64,000 nucleotides of DNA, taken from Pectobacterium aroidearum (GTDB lineage: Bacteria > Pseudomonadota > Gammaproteobacteria > Enterobacterales > Enterobacteriaceae). The translations under genes were made by a program, and so were the position numbers. Positions 51,276-60,782 of this stretch are shown in pieces. Below the pieces are notes generated by a model that worked only from the letters and a program-made list of their open reading frames with translations, was not told the DNA's origin and ran no database searches. Location: assembly GCF_015689195.1 (NCBI RefSeq), contig NZ_CP065044.1, forward strand, positions 620,001-684,000, given 5' to 3'. The first letter of the stretch is position 1. Every line of letters starts with the position of its first letter.

Positions 51276-52508
51276 TTGAGTGCAAATCGAATCCAAACCC
51301 CGTCTCTCCCCGTGTTAAAGCTCCTCGCGCTTGCGACAGCGGCGTTTCTGACCTTACTGGCTGAGATCATCCCAGCAGGGCTTCTCAGTTCGATTGCGAC
51401 GGGTCTTACTGTCTCTGAAAGTCTGGCCGGCCAGTTCATTACCGCGTTTGCTCTGGGAGCGCTGTTATCGGCGATTCCCGCGACGGCGCTGACGCGCGGC
51501 ATGCGGCGTAAACCTCTGCTGCTCATCGCGATTAGCGGATTTGCCGTCGTGAATGCGGTGACTGTCGTTTCAGATAACTACATTTTATCGCTGGCTGCCC
51601 GCTTTGTTGCTGGCTTGTTCGGTGGTGTGGTCTGGTCGATGCTTGCCGGGTACGCCTCCCGTATGGTTCCCAGATGGTTACTCGGGCGCGCCATCGCCAT
51701 TGTCGGCGCGGGGTCTACGGCTGCGCTGGTGCTTGGTGTACCGATTGGCGGCCTTCTTGGGTCAGCGATCGGCTGGCAGGGCGCATTTGGATTAGTATCG
51801 GCGATTGCGGTGCTCCTTGTTGTCTGGATTGCGCTTTTCGCTCCCGACTTCCCAGGGGAATCGGCGGATAAGCGGTTATCGCTGCCTCAGGTTGCTTCCA
51901 AACGCGGCGTTGGGGCGACGCTGGCGCTGATTCTCACCTACATCGTCACGCACAACATTCTGTATATTTACATCGAACCTTTCCTCGTGGCTTCCGCTAT
52001 GGGGGATTGGCTCAACGGTGTGCTGTTCATCTTCGGGGCGGGGGCGGTGTTTGGCCTTGTGCTGTCAGGCATTATCGTCGATGGTAACCTTAAGCGTCTC
52101 GGCCCTGCCGAGGTGCTCTTATTCGCTGCGGCGATGCTTCTTCTGGGTCTTTGGTCCGATGTACTGCTCATTCTGTTTCTGGCTGTCTTTATGTGGGGCA
52201 TCTCTTTTGGGGGATTCTCCGTCGTCACGCAAACGGCCATGACTCACCTTTCCTCTGATGCCGTGGATGTCGCACAGTCGATGTCTACCACATCGTGGAA
52301 CACGGCCGTGGCCACGGGGGGCGTTATCGGAGGGCTGCTCCTCAGCAGCGCAGGGGCGAACGCGTTTCCGTGGGTGATGATTGGGCTATTGACGCTCTCC
52401 TTCCTTGTTGTGATTCTGGGCGTTAACCGCGCGCTGACGGCTGCGAAGCCCGCGCAGTCCGTCTCCACCAAAAGTGATTCCTTGATTTCGAGTAACCAAC
52501 ATTTATGA
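51276..52508 (+). CDS. MFS efflux transporter, DHA1/AraJ-like
   Basis: 410 residues and 12 predicted membrane segments. It starts at TTG (MSANR), with AGGTGA nine bases before; no ATG fits as well. The loop after TM2 has TRGMRRKPLLLI, the MFS motif A region, and TM5 has GVPIGGLLGSAIGWQGAF, the motif C of drug/sugar antiporters. Likely exports sugars or drugs in exchange for protons. Its stop overlaps the ATG of the HAD phosphatase gene (ATGA), so they form an operon. Confidence 0.85.
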   Translation: MSANRIQTPSLPVLKLLALATAAFLTLLAEIIPAGLLSSIATGLTVSESLAGQFITAFALGALLSAIPATALTRGMRRKPLLLIAISGFAVVNAVTVVSDNYILSLAARFVAGLFGGVVWSMLAGYASRMVPRWLLGRAIAIVGAGSTAALVLGVPIGGLLGSAIGWQGAFGLVSAIAVLLVVWIALFAPDFPGESADKRLSLPQVASKRGVGATLALILTYIVTHNILYIYIEPFLVASAMGDWLNGVLFIFGAGAVFGLVLSGIIVDGNLKRLGPAEVLLFAAAMLLLGLWSDVLLILFLAVFMWGISFGGFSVVTQTAMTHLSSDAVDVAQSMSTTSWNTAVATGGVIGGLLLSSAGANAFPWVMIGLLTLSFLVVILGVNRALTAAKPAQSVSTKSDSLISSNQHL

Positions 52509-53200
52509 AATACCGCCATTTCCTGTTTGACCTTGACGACACGCTATTGGACTTCAAAGCCTCTGAGCGTCTTTCGTTCGCGCGTACGCTGACCAATCTT
52601 GGTGTCGATATTGAAAATACGAGCCTGTTTGCAGACTATCAGCGCGAGAATTCCCAGCTATGGAGCGAGTTTGAGAAGGGGGGAATCACCAAGGATTTCC
52701 TGAAAGTAGAACGATTCCGTCGCACTTTCTCGCTTCATGGCATTGATATCGATCCACACAAGGCGAGCAACCGCTATCTGGAGTGCCTGCCTGAAACTGT
52801 GGTGCTGGTGGATGGCGCGGTGCAGCTATGCGAAGCGCTTGCCGAGATCGGCGAGGTTGGCATTATTACCAACGGCATTGAGTATGTGCAGGCGCAGCGG
52901 GTGGCGAACTCGGGTCTGGCGGACTGGCTGACGTTTGTCGCGACCTCTGAAGCTTGCGGGTTCGCCAAGCCGGATGCGCGCTTCTTCGAGTTCTCCGCCA
53001 GCAAATTCAGCTCATTCAAAAAAGCCGAGGCGATCCTCGTGGGTGACAGACTCGATGCCGATATTCTGGGGGCGAACCTCTACGGTATTGATAGCTGCTG
53101 GTTCAATGCTGGCGGAGCCGCCAACGATTCGGACATCGCGCCGACCTACGAGGCCGCAACGCTACAGGATGTGTTCACGCAGCTCAGTACCAGTTCTTAA
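52505..53200 (+). CDS. YjjG-like HAD nucleotidase
   Basis: 231 residues. HAD motifs: FDLDDTLLD (I, nucleophile and acid), GIITNG (II), CGFAKPDARFF (III with Lys), VGDRLDADILGA (IV). YjjG/YfnB enzymes are 5'-nucleotidases that clear non-canonical dUMP-like nucleotides. Coupled to an efflux pump here, which suggests a detoxification or salvage role for the pair. YjjG of E. coli is chromosomal and unlinked to an MFS gene, so this may be a paralogue. Confidence 0.87.
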   Translation: MKYRHFLFDLDDTLLDFKASERLSFARTLTNLGVDIENTSLFADYQRENSQLWSEFEKGGITKDFLKVERFRRTFSLHGIDIDPHKASNRYLECLPETVVLVDGAVQLCEALAEIGEVGIITNGIEYVQAQRVANSGLADWLTFVATSEACGFAKPDARFFEFSASKFSSFKKAEAILVGDRLDADILGANLYGIDSCWFNAGGAANDSDIAPTYEAATLQDVFTQLSTSS

Positions 53201-53220
53201 GCCCGTACCATGCCGCATCG

Positions 53221-53258
53221 ACGACAATCACCACGATTAATTCGCGGTGGGTTGTCGT
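53221..53258 (+). terminator. Hairpin after yjjG-like gene
   Basis: ACGACAATCACC (53221-53232) pairs with GGTGGGTTGTCGT (53246-53258), with one bulge and one G-T pair, 20 bases past the stop. TGCTCTCTGGTT follows, moderately U-rich. Confidence 0.55.
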
Positions 53259-53324
53259 TGCTCTCTGGTTGTCAGTTTCCTGAATAAGAAAACTGTTCAA
53301 GATAAAAGGAGCGTCTGAGACGAG

Positions 53325-53654
53325 TTACTTAATAAGCTTTAAGTCGGCTTTTCTGTGACGCTTTTGATCATCATAGAAATTTTCATGTGAACCGAGGCTC
53401 AATAAATATATTTCAAGTTTAGCGTCAACCCAGCTATAACTCAGGAGATATTGCTGGTTACTCATATAAAATTTATGTACCCAAAGATAATTCAGATCAC
53501 CCTTTTTACGCTCACCAATCTCAGGTTCGTCAATGATAAGTTCAATCTGCTCATCGACGATTTTCTGTTCTTGTTCTGTCAGAGAGGCAAATTTTTTCTC
53601 AAAACGGCGTGACTGATATATCTCAAGATTTTTCCCGGTCTCTTCTGCGCACAT
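53325..53654 (-). CDS. RelE/ParE-family toxin
   Basis: 109 residues. The RelE/ParE fold is suggested by RRFEKKFASLTEQEQKIVDE, GDLNYLWVHKFYMSNQQYLL and SLGSHENFYDD. RelE toxins cleave mRNA at ribosomes; ParE toxins poison gyrase, and the short sequence does not decide. It overlaps the antitoxin gene by 32 bases, and the antitoxin comes first, the usual order. It is chromosomal, 3 kb beyond the ICE end. Confidence 0.8.
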   Translation of the reverse strand: MCAEETGKNLEIYQSRRFEKKFASLTEQEQKIVDEQIELIIDEPEIGERKKGDLNYLWVHKFYMSNQQYLLSYSWVDAKLEIYLLSLGSHENFYDDQKRHRKADLKLIK

Positions 53655-53859
53655 ATTTTGTCATTCTTCCATTGTCGATTTCTGATTTCGCCAGCAGGAT
53701 TTCGTTGATGAAGGAAAAAGGTAATTCAGGGTTATCTTCAGCAATACGGCCAATTTTAGCCCAGTACTCTATTTGCTTTGGCACGCTTCGGCTCATTGCT
53801 TCTGCGTGCACTTTGACTTCTTCAACAAAATCGTCATCCAGGCGGATGCTTGTTGCCAT
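53623..53859 (-). CDS. ParD-like antitoxin (ribbon-helix-helix)
   Basis: 78 residues from the ATG at 53859. The N-terminus MATSIRLDDDFVEEVKVHAE and SVPKQIEYWAKIGRIAE fits ParD-like antitoxins, where a ribbon-helix-helix domain binds the operon promoter and the C-terminal tail blocks the toxin. The C-terminus is charged (RMTKYVRRRDREKS). An in-frame extension to 53955 lacks a ribosome binding site. First gene of the pair. Confidence 0.8.
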   Translation of the reverse strand: MATSIRLDDDFVEEVKVHAEAMSRSVPKQIEYWAKIGRIAEDNPELPFSFINEILLAKSEIDNGRMTKYVRRRDREKS

Positions 53860-54044
53860 ATTTCTGTACTCCACTATGTAGTCACCACAGCCTCTTAGTG
53901 ATGGTTTTGATGATACGTCACCTTTCGACGCACTACAGACTTTAGTTTGCGACAAATTGTCGCAATGCGCAATCTATTTTCTTGCGGTAGCCCGAAACAT
54001 AGTCATGTCTTGTCTCTGCGACTGTTTTCATGAAATGCACGTCC

Positions 54045-55691
54045 TTAGTAATCGCAGACCAGAAATACTCGGTCAAAGCGCAGGGCTGCAAGGTCGGTGC
54101 GATGGATGATGAAATTCAGCATGCCGTCATCCCACTGAAATTGTCCGTCCAGACAGACCTGAAACAGTACCAGCCAGTCCTGCGCTTCGCCGCCCAGTTG
54201 CTGTGCTGCCTGCAACTCTGGCAATTCATGCTGGCTGAAGCCACAGCCGTTGACTCGGGCAATACCCTGATATTCAGGCAACCGGGCATCAGGCGGAAAG
54301 TCCGATGGCAGCATCTCCTTTTCGACCATCCAGGCGAGTTGCTCTTCCGTCGCTTTACTATTAGGTAACAGATTGAATGCCCCCAGTTGTCGTAACTGCC
54401 AGGCGTAATATTGTGCACAGCCAAGACGGGACAGCGCATCGTCATACGCATCATCATGCAATGCTGCCTGCTGTTCCTGACTCAGACGTGAGCACAATAG
54501 GGCGTCAAGATGGGGGTTCTGACGCAATGCGTAAAAGCTGGGGACGGCGACGCTGGTTCTCGGATGCAGTTGAAAGGCGGTTTTTTGCCCGAGTGTCTTT
54601 TCGTCATTGAAGGCCAGGTCGGCAAAGCGCACGCCGCTGCACAGGCGTGCGGCATCCTGCACATAGATGACTTTCCCTCTGGTTGTTACAGGGCTGCTTC
54701 CGCATTCCAGAAAGAAGAATAGGGTTCCCTCGCGCGGCAGATAGTCCTGTAACGGAGCTAAAGCGCGGCAGTCTAGCTGCGCAATAAATTCCAGCGGTAC
54801 ACGGTAAGTTTGTGTGGCGTCATCCCAAGGGAAGATACAAATATCTTTTCCATCTTCACTTTCTTCCCAGCACTCCTCATATTCGAGCAAGGTGTCTTCA
54901 GCAACGTTGACACAAGGATAGGGGATATCGACAGGCAAATCCGGCATGCCGCCCAGCCGATGATGGCCCAGCACAGTCTGGTCGTCCTCTGCGCCATGAT
55001 AGAAATCGACGCTGCTGCGTAATGTGCCAGCCACCGCATGGGCTATGGGGGTGATGGTATCCGCTGAGAGCAGCGCATCCACAAGGTGCCGCCGTAACTG
55101 AGAATGTTCCGCCAGCAGCGGGTGCAAGGCTCGATCTATGGGCACAGGAGGAAAGGTTGGCGTCTCGGCTGTCTTTCCCTGCTTGTTTTCTGGAATGGCG
55201 CGGGTCCCTGCTTCTTCTTCCCCTAATGCTTTTCGATGGCGGCTCAATGCCATCTCTGGGGTTGTGGTGACAATCCGCAGGCTGCGCAGCGCGGTTTCTA
55301 GGGTTTTGAAATGTCCTTGTCGCCGATCCTGCGGGCAGTATCCCCCAGCGAAAAGGCAAACCGTGTCCGTTAAGCGGATAAACGCGAACAGGTAGGCGAA
55401 GCCGTAAATCCCTTCAGCCGTCATTAACAATGCGCTGTCGTTTTCGAGGGTTAACGTCTTTTCCTCAAGCCAGGTGAGTTTGCCATAGCTTTTACCGCAG
55501 AAAGCGCGATATCGCTCTGCTTGCCCCGTTTCTACTTCATACAGCAGTTCCCCACTCACCGGGTAAATGTTTAGCGCAACGACGCCGTCGTCAGTGGCGT
55601 ACTGGCCGAGTGCCCCTTGCCCTATCTGCTCAATGGACGTGAAATTTGAGGGAAAATCGATGGATAAAACATCCGTGTGCATGATTGGCAT
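54045..55691 (-). CDS. DUF1963 (YwqG-like) protein with extra N-terminal domain
   Basis: 548 residues from the ATG at 55691. The C-terminal 330 residues hold DUF1963/YwqG features: HHRLGGMPDLPVDIPYP, PLEFIAQLDCRALAPLQDYL, GTLFFFLECG and DGMLNFIIHRTDLAALRFDR. The first 170 residues form a separate domain (SNFTSIEQIGQGALGQYATD, GIYGFAYLFAFIRLTDTVCLF) that is not part of YwqG. Function unknown; cytoplasmic. Codon use is ordinary for the chromosome. The gene stands alone and is divergent from the ABC operon. Confidence 0.78.
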   Translation of the reverse strand: MPIMHTDVLSIDFPSNFTSIEQIGQGALGQYATDDGVVALNIYPVSGELLYEVETGQAERYRAFCGKSYGKLTWLEEKTLTLENDSALLMTAEGIYGFAYLFAFIRLTDTVCLFAGGYCPQDRRQGHFKTLETALRSLRIVTTTPEMALSRHRKALGEEEAGTRAIPENKQGKTAETPTFPPVPIDRALHPLLAEHSQLRRHLVDALLSADTITPIAHAVAGTLRSSVDFYHGAEDDQTVLGHHRLGGMPDLPVDIPYPCVNVAEDTLLEYEECWEESEDGKDICIFPWDDATQTYRVPLEFIAQLDCRALAPLQDYLPREGTLFFFLECGSSPVTTRGKVIYVQDAARLCSGVRFADLAFNDEKTLGQKTAFQLHPRTSVAVPSFYALRQNPHLDALLCSRLSQEQQAALHDDAYDDALSRLGCAQYYAWQLRQLGAFNLLPNSKATEEQLAWMVEKEMLPSDFPPDARLPEYQGIARVNGCGFSQHELPELQAAQQLGGEAQDWLVLFQVCLDGQFQWDDGMLNFIIHRTDLAALRFDRVFLVCDY

Positions 55692-55927
55692 GACAGTCCC
55701 TAACGTAGAAAAGAATATCGCCTCTGATGGGGTTTTTATGATGCCACATTTGTCTGCCTCAGCAAGAAGGCAATGTGCTGATGGCCGAGTCACTCTGCAT
55801 CACTCGTAATGCATTTTTGTAACGTTTTGCCTTTTTTTGGTGCGCTAACGCCACTGGAACAGCGTATTTGCTGGTTTTTTTGGCGTTGATAAACATGGCA
55901 CGGCCTGTGCTTAGTCTTATATACCGT

Positions 55928-55939
55928 CTTGTGTACAAG
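55928..55939. promoter_or_regulatory. Near-palindromic operator before ABC transporter
   Basis: CTTGTGTACAAG is a near-perfect palindrome about 90 bases before the ABC operon. It resembles the TTGTATACAA-type sites bound by GntR-family regulators. No GntR gene is in the window. Confidence 0.4.
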
Positions 55940-56027
55940 ATGGCGCGACTCAGGCAATCGACCTGATCGGTTTTTTCAGGTTGGTGATGATCAGCTGTTG
56001 TTAGCTCACCGTTGAAGGGGGAACACA

Positions 56028-57047
56028 ATGAAAAATAACAATGACAAGATCGATCGTAAACGCAGGCAGTTAATGAAGTGGTCAGCGGTTAGCGCAGGTG
56101 CGCTGACGCTAAGCAGCCTGCTGCCGGGCATGGCTTTTGCTGCCGAAAGTGAAGAAATCCGCATTGGCTACTGGCCGATTGTGGGCGGTTTGCCTTTATA
56201 CGTGGGCGTTGAACGCGGTTTTTTCAAAGAAGCAGGGTTGAATGTGCGAGCGGTGAAATTCGCCAGCCCGCAACAGATTGTCGAGGGGATGATTACAGGA
56301 CGTATACACGGGTGTGCTAACGGTACGGCAACCGGCGCATTGGGATTAGGCGAGATTACCTCACCCGGCTTGTTCAAGATCATTTGCTCGAACCCGTCAA
56401 ATCATCAGATGGTATTGGATGAATTTCTGGTGCCGTTGAACAGCGATGTAAAAAGTATCGCGGAGTTGAAGGGCAAACGTATCGCCTGTGGGCCGGGTAT
56501 TCAGAATGTGGTGATGACCAAAATCATTCTGGAGAAAAACGGCTTTACGGCGGATGAATTGCGCGTGACCGAATTGCCGGTCGGGCAGCATGCCGCGGCG
56601 CTGGCCGCCGGTCAGATTGATGGTGTTTATACGCTGGAACCCACGGGGACGGTGGGCCGCCTGAAAGGGCTGTCGCGTACGCTGGAAACTGGGGTGATCT
56701 CACGCTATGTGCTTGGTAACCCTGATGCACCGTGGTTTGGCGGTGCGGCGGCATTGAATAGCGGTTTTATCGAAAGCCGAGCGGCAGAGGCGAAAACCTT
56801 CACGCAGGCCTATGCCAAATCAGTGCAGTTTATTCAGCAGAACCCAGAAGCGGCGCGCGAGCACATTACCGGGTACACCAGCATTGAAGCCGAGCTGAGT
56901 AAAGAGGTGCCGCTGCCGGGGTTTGTCATGTATGACGAACTAAAAGGCGACAATCTGGCGTGGTTCCAGAAGTTTTATGATGTGTTCACCGAAAGAAAAA
57001 TCTTCCGGCAGCCGGTAGATGTCAGCAGCCTGATTTATCAGCCTTAA
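56028..57047 (+). CDS. ABC substrate-binding protein, nitrate/sulphonate/taurine type, Tat-exported
   Basis: 339 residues. N-terminus RKRRQLMKWSAVSAG is a twin-arginine signal, with cleavage near AFAAES. The mature protein has the NMT1/SsuA-type fold: IRIGYWPIVGGLPLYVGVER, ASPQQIVEGMITGRIHG and AAALAAGQIDGVYTLEP. Proteins of this family bind nitrate, taurine, aliphatic sulphonates or thiamine precursors, and the ligand cannot be told. Followed after 15 bases by the permease. GGGGG precedes the ATG. Confidence 0.87.
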   Translation: MKNNNDKIDRKRRQLMKWSAVSAGALTLSSLLPGMAFAAESEEIRIGYWPIVGGLPLYVGVERGFFKEAGLNVRAVKFASPQQIVEGMITGRIHGCANGTATGALGLGEITSPGLFKIICSNPSNHQMVLDEFLVPLNSDVKSIAELKGKRIACGPGIQNVVMTKIILEKNGFTADELRVTELPVGQHAAALAAGQIDGVYTLEPTGTVGRLKGLSRTLETGVISRYVLGNPDAPWFGGAAALNSGFIESRAAEAKTFTQAYAKSVQFIQQNPEAAREHITGYTSIEAELSKEVPLPGFVMYDELKGDNLAWFQKFYDVFTERKIFRQPVDVSSLIYQP

Positions 57048-57062
57048 GGGAGATGCTTGATT

Positions 57063-57827
57063 ATGCGCCAGCACTGGACGTCTAAATTATTACCCGCTGT
57101 CGGTCCGATTCTGCTGTTTCTCTTTTGGCAGTTGGCGGTCAGCGCGAAATGGCTGAACCCCATTTTATTACCGTCGCCGGTCGACACGTTGAGCTATATG
57201 TTCCAGTCCTTCGCGGATGCCAGCATGCGTACGGATATCGGCGCGACGCTATACCGTACCCTCGCCGCATTTGGCTTTGCGGCACTGATTGGCGTGCCGC
57301 TCGGCGTTATTCTCGGCAGCAATGAAAAGATCTACCGTAGTCTGGAGTTTCTGATCGATTTCTTCCGATCTACGCCATCGTCGGCGCTGATTCCGCTATT
57401 TTTGCTGATTTTCGGGATAACCGACGCGAATAAAATTGCCATTTCGGCCTTTGCGGCCGTGCTAGTGATTCTGTTCAACAGCGCCTATGGCGTGATGAAT
57501 GCCAAGAAAACCCGTCTGATGGCGGCACAGGTCATGGGGATCTCTCGCTGGCATATTTTTAAAGACATCATGCTGCTGGAAAGTCTGGCGCAAACTTTTG
57601 TCGGCTTGCGTACCGGTGTATCGATGGCGTTGGTGATTGTGATTGTCGCGGAGATGTTTATTGGTTCGGAAACCGGGCTGGGGCATCGAATTATCGATGC
57701 ACAGCAGGTGTTCAACATTCGGGATATGTACGCTTCTATCTTGATTACGGGCGCACTGGGATATCTGCTTAACGTGCTGTTTCTTATCGTAGAAAAACGA
57801 ATTGTTCACTGGAGTGGCAAAGCATGA
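57063..57827 (+). CDS. ABC permease, SsuC/TauC-like
   Basis: 254 residues from the ATG at 57063 with AGGGAG upstream. Six membrane segments; the EAA loop that touches the ATPase is VMGISRWHIFKDIMLLESL. LGSNEKIYRSLEFLIDFFRS lies in the preceding region. It forms the membrane channel of the uptake system. The stop overlaps the ATP-binding gene by four bases. Confidence 0.88.
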   Translation: MRQHWTSKLLPAVGPILLFLFWQLAVSAKWLNPILLPSPVDTLSYMFQSFADASMRTDIGATLYRTLAAFGFAALIGVPLGVILGSNEKIYRSLEFLIDFFRSTPSSALIPLFLLIFGITDANKIAISAFAAVLVILFNSAYGVMNAKKTRLMAAQVMGISRWHIFKDIMLLESLAQTFVGLRTGVSMALVIVIVAEMFIGSETGLGHRIIDAQQVFNIRDMYASILITGALGYLLNVLFLIVEKRIVHWSGKA

Positions 57828-58642
57828 TGACACATCATAACGCGCAAGTGGAAAAACCGGATACCGCGCTGCCGCCTTATCCGGCACCGAATACCCACGT
57901 CACTATTCGTGGCTTGAACAAGTCGTTTGCAGGTCAGCCGCTCTATACCGATCTGAATCTGGATTTGCCGCGCGGCAAGATCGTGTCGATTTTCGGGCCA
58001 AACGGCTGTGGTAAATCGACGCTGATGAACATGATTGCCGGGCTGATTCCCGTTGATAGCGGCGATATCCTGTTTGATGGTAAAACGCTGGCGGAAACCA
58101 GAATTGGCTATGTGTTTCAAAACTATCGTGATGCGCTTTTTCCCTGGATGAGTGCCTGGAAGAATATTGCTTATCCGCTGGTGCGTAGCGGCATGCGGCA
58201 GCAAGACGTTCAGGCGCGGATGGACGAACTGATCGCGATGTTTGACATTCGTTTCGATCTTCAACGCTATCCGTATGAGCTTTCGGGCGGGCAGCAGCAG
58301 ACCGTGTGTATCATGCGTGCGCTGGCGACGGGGCCGGAAGTGATGTTTTTGGATGAGCCGTTCTCCGCGCTGGATTTTGAAATGACGCTGTTCATCCGCG
58401 ACAAGCTGCAAGAGGTTCAACTGGCGACTGGCGTGACGATGGTCATCGTGTCACACGATTTGGAGGATGCGGTGTTTTTGGCGGATGAAATTCTGCTGCT
58501 GACGCGTCGACCCACGACGGTGTCGGAGATTGTTCCGTTTGATTTAGCGCGTCCACGCGGTGCGGAGGCGATGAGCGATCCTGAGTTCATTCGCGTCAAG
58601 GCGCACACGCTGGAGGTGTTCAAACGCGAAATGGCCGCATAA
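57824..58642 (+). CDS. ABC ATP-binding protein, SsuB/TauB-like
   Basis: 272 residues. Walker A FGPNGCGKST, Q-loop VFQNYRDALFPW, signature LSGGQQQTV, Walker B VMFLDEPFSALDFE and H-loop IVSHDLEDAVFLADE. Drives import for the two genes before it. Translational coupling (ATGA) supports a three-gene operon. No catabolic gene is attached, so the substrate remains open. Confidence 0.92.
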   Translation: MMTHHNAQVEKPDTALPPYPAPNTHVTIRGLNKSFAGQPLYTDLNLDLPRGKIVSIFGPNGCGKSTLMNMIAGLIPVDSGDILFDGKTLAETRIGYVFQNYRDALFPWMSAWKNIAYPLVRSGMRQQDVQARMDELIAMFDIRFDLQRYPYELSGGQQQTVCIMRALATGPEVMFLDEPFSALDFEMTLFIRDKLQEVQLATGVTMVIVSHDLEDAVFLADEILLLTRRPTTVSEIVPFDLARPRGAEAMSDPEFIRVKAHTLEVFKREMAA

Positions 58643-58712
58643 GCGACCTTTCTGTCGTATCTCTTTCAGGTTCACCAGGCTGTAGCGGGCTTAGTGAACC
58701 TGATGCCTACGT

Positions 58713-59878
58713 TTACTCTTCCCCCAAAGAACGCGAGACGCGTGTTTTTCTTAATACGCCCTGTATGCCGACAAACAGCACGCCAGTTAACAGCAAGATG
58801 GCGATCAGACCGTCGTAGCCATAGAACGTAATGGCGGCACCGGAGAACAGTGGCCCGCTGATACTGCCCGCAGACCACAGCAGCCCCAGAAGGGAATTCA
58901 TCACGATCAGTCGCTGACCAGCAAACCGCTGACCCGCGCGAACCAGAGACAGCGTGTAAAGACCGCCTGCGGCGGCACCCAGTGTGATACAGACGGGAAC
59001 CAGAAGTGTAGGGGAGGAAAACGAGAAGGTGATAAATACCAGCATCACACAGAAAAGGATGCCGCAGCCGATGTGGGTTCTGATGATGCCACATTTGTCT
59101 GCCAGCCAGCCAATCGGCGTCTGAAATACGGCGTCGCCCAGAAAGATGAGCGTAACCAATAAGATCGCGGATTTTTCATCTAAGCCCTGTTCCATGCCAT
59201 AAAGCGGAAAGAGTGAAAGGATGCTGGCATCGAAGAAGGAAAAGCAGAGTACACCAGAGGCGATGGCCGGGAGAAAAGGGATCAAGTCCCGATAAGATGC
59301 CGAGGATGATTCATCTGCCCGCACCATCGTGGCGCAGTTCCTCAGCATGAACGCACAGGCGGCGGAGATGCCACAAATCAGCCACAGAGCATAGGTTTGC
59401 ATGTGCTCGCCAGCGGCGATAAGCAGCGGTCCTATCAACTACACCCTGTGAAAACGGCGGCATACAGCCCCGTTAGCGTCGCTTTGTGTTTGTCTGAAGC
59501 CCGACTGGTGACCCAGGTTTCTCCCAGTACCACCAGAACTCCCGAAGCAAGCCCGGTTAGCAGGCGGGGTAAAATGAGAGAAACAGGGTGTGACAGCAGG
59601 AATGAGGCAATCGTTGATGCCGCCAGAATAATCAGGCTGCCGGAGAGCAGATAGCTGGCGTGCAGGTGGCGGCTGAGCCACGGCGTAACGAAAGAAGAGA
59701 GCATCATCCCGGCCGCCGGAAGGGCAGCCAGAACGCCGAGTGTTGCCGTGCTGTGCCCGTGCTCGGCTAGCTTCAGGCTGATGAGCGGCAGGGTGTACCC
59801 TGTCACCAGCCCCACAAGCGAGGCGGCGATAATCATGTTCAGTGTCGTGAAATTGGTATCACGGGAATGTGCTGTCAT
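58713..59878 (-). pseudogene. MFS transporter broken by a one-base frameshift
   Basis: Two abutting frames form one MFS protein: residues up to AAVFTGC end in AGT-TGA at 59435, and the other frame continues with LIGPLLIAAGEHMQTYALWL. Adding one base after TGT (making TGT-CAG-TTG) restores ...FTGCQLIGPLL.... The parts contain the MFS loop (LSRHLHASYLL) and a C-terminal half with GWLADKCGIIRTHIG. The combined length would be about 389 residues, ordinary for the family. Either a recent natural mutation or a sequencing error; it is unlikely to be functional as read. Confidence 0.82.
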
Positions 59879-59897
59879 TGTCTTTCCAGTTGCGGGT

Positions 59898-60782
59898 TTA
59901 ACAAGCATCCTCAACCCCGGAAAGGCAGGTGGACACTTCCTGCATTAGCCAGGTATGAAATCGTACGTACTTCTCATTTTGCTCAAGAGGGATGGGCGAC
60001 AGTAGATAATACGCAGAACCATCCTGCGCAAATCCGTAGGGGGCATGCAACTGTCCGTTCGCAATCTCGTCCTGCACCATCAGGAAGGATGCCATTGCCA
60101 TGCCCAGCCCCGAGACTGCCGCCTGAATACACAGATAGAAGTGCTCGTAGTCCGATCTGATGCTGCCTTTGATGGACACGTGCGTCTTCCGTTGCCAGGT
60201 TGCCCACGCTTTCGGTCGCGTTCCGGTATAGAGCAAACGCATCCCTTCCAGACTGTTTTTGCGCTCGGCTTTGTCGCGGCTCACCGGCCCCATCCACTCG
60301 TCACATACCTTTACGCCATGTGTTTGCGGATCCCAGTGAAAATCGTCACGCCGCAGGGCGAGGTCAACGCCACTACGTACAAAATCAATCGGCCCGCCCG
60401 CCGCAACCAAATGAAGTTTGATATCGGGATTTGCCTGATTAAACGCCGGTAGCCGTGGAATCAGCCATTTCATGGCAATCGTCGGCTCGCATGACAGCGT
60501 CAGCACGTCATCCTGCGCACTCTGCTGGAGTCGATATACCGCGCCTTCGAGCTGTTCAAAAACGGACTGCGTGACCGTATGCAAAGAGCGGCCTGCCGCA
60601 TTCAAAAAGATCGCCCGGTTGCGTCGTTCAAACAGCTCAACTCCCAGCGCTTCTTCCAGCAATCTGATCTGCCTGCTGACAGCACCGTGCGTGACATGCA
60701 GGGACTCGGCGGCTTTAACAAAGCTACCGGTTTGTGCGGCTGCTTCAAAGAAGCGAAAAGAGGCTAACGAGGGAAGTTTCAT
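59898..60782 (-). CDS. LysR-family regulator, GcvA-like
   Basis: 294 residues from the ATG at 60782 (a GTG six bases earlier is also possible). N-terminal helix-turn-helix GSFVKAAESLHVTHGAVSRQ, then the effector-binding domain (LTLSCEPTIAMKWLIPRL, WDPQTHGVKVCDEW). GcvA-type regulators act on adjacent genes; here it could control the divergent LysE exporter gene or the MFS gene just after it on the same strand. Confidence 0.87.
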   Translation of the reverse strand: MKLPSLASFRFFEAAAQTGSFVKAAESLHVTHGAVSRQIRLLEEALGVELFERRNRAIFLNAAGRSLHTVTQSVFEQLEGAVYRLQQSAQDDVLTLSCEPTIAMKWLIPRLPAFNQANPDIKLHLVAAGGPIDFVRSGVDLALRRDDFHWDPQTHGVKVCDEWMGPVSRDKAERKNSLEGMRLLYTGTRPKAWATWQRKTHVSIKGSIRSDYEHFYLCIQAAVSGLGMAMASFLMVQDEIANGQLHAPYGFAQDGSAYYLLSPIPLEQNEKYVRFHTWLMQEVSTCLSGVEDAC

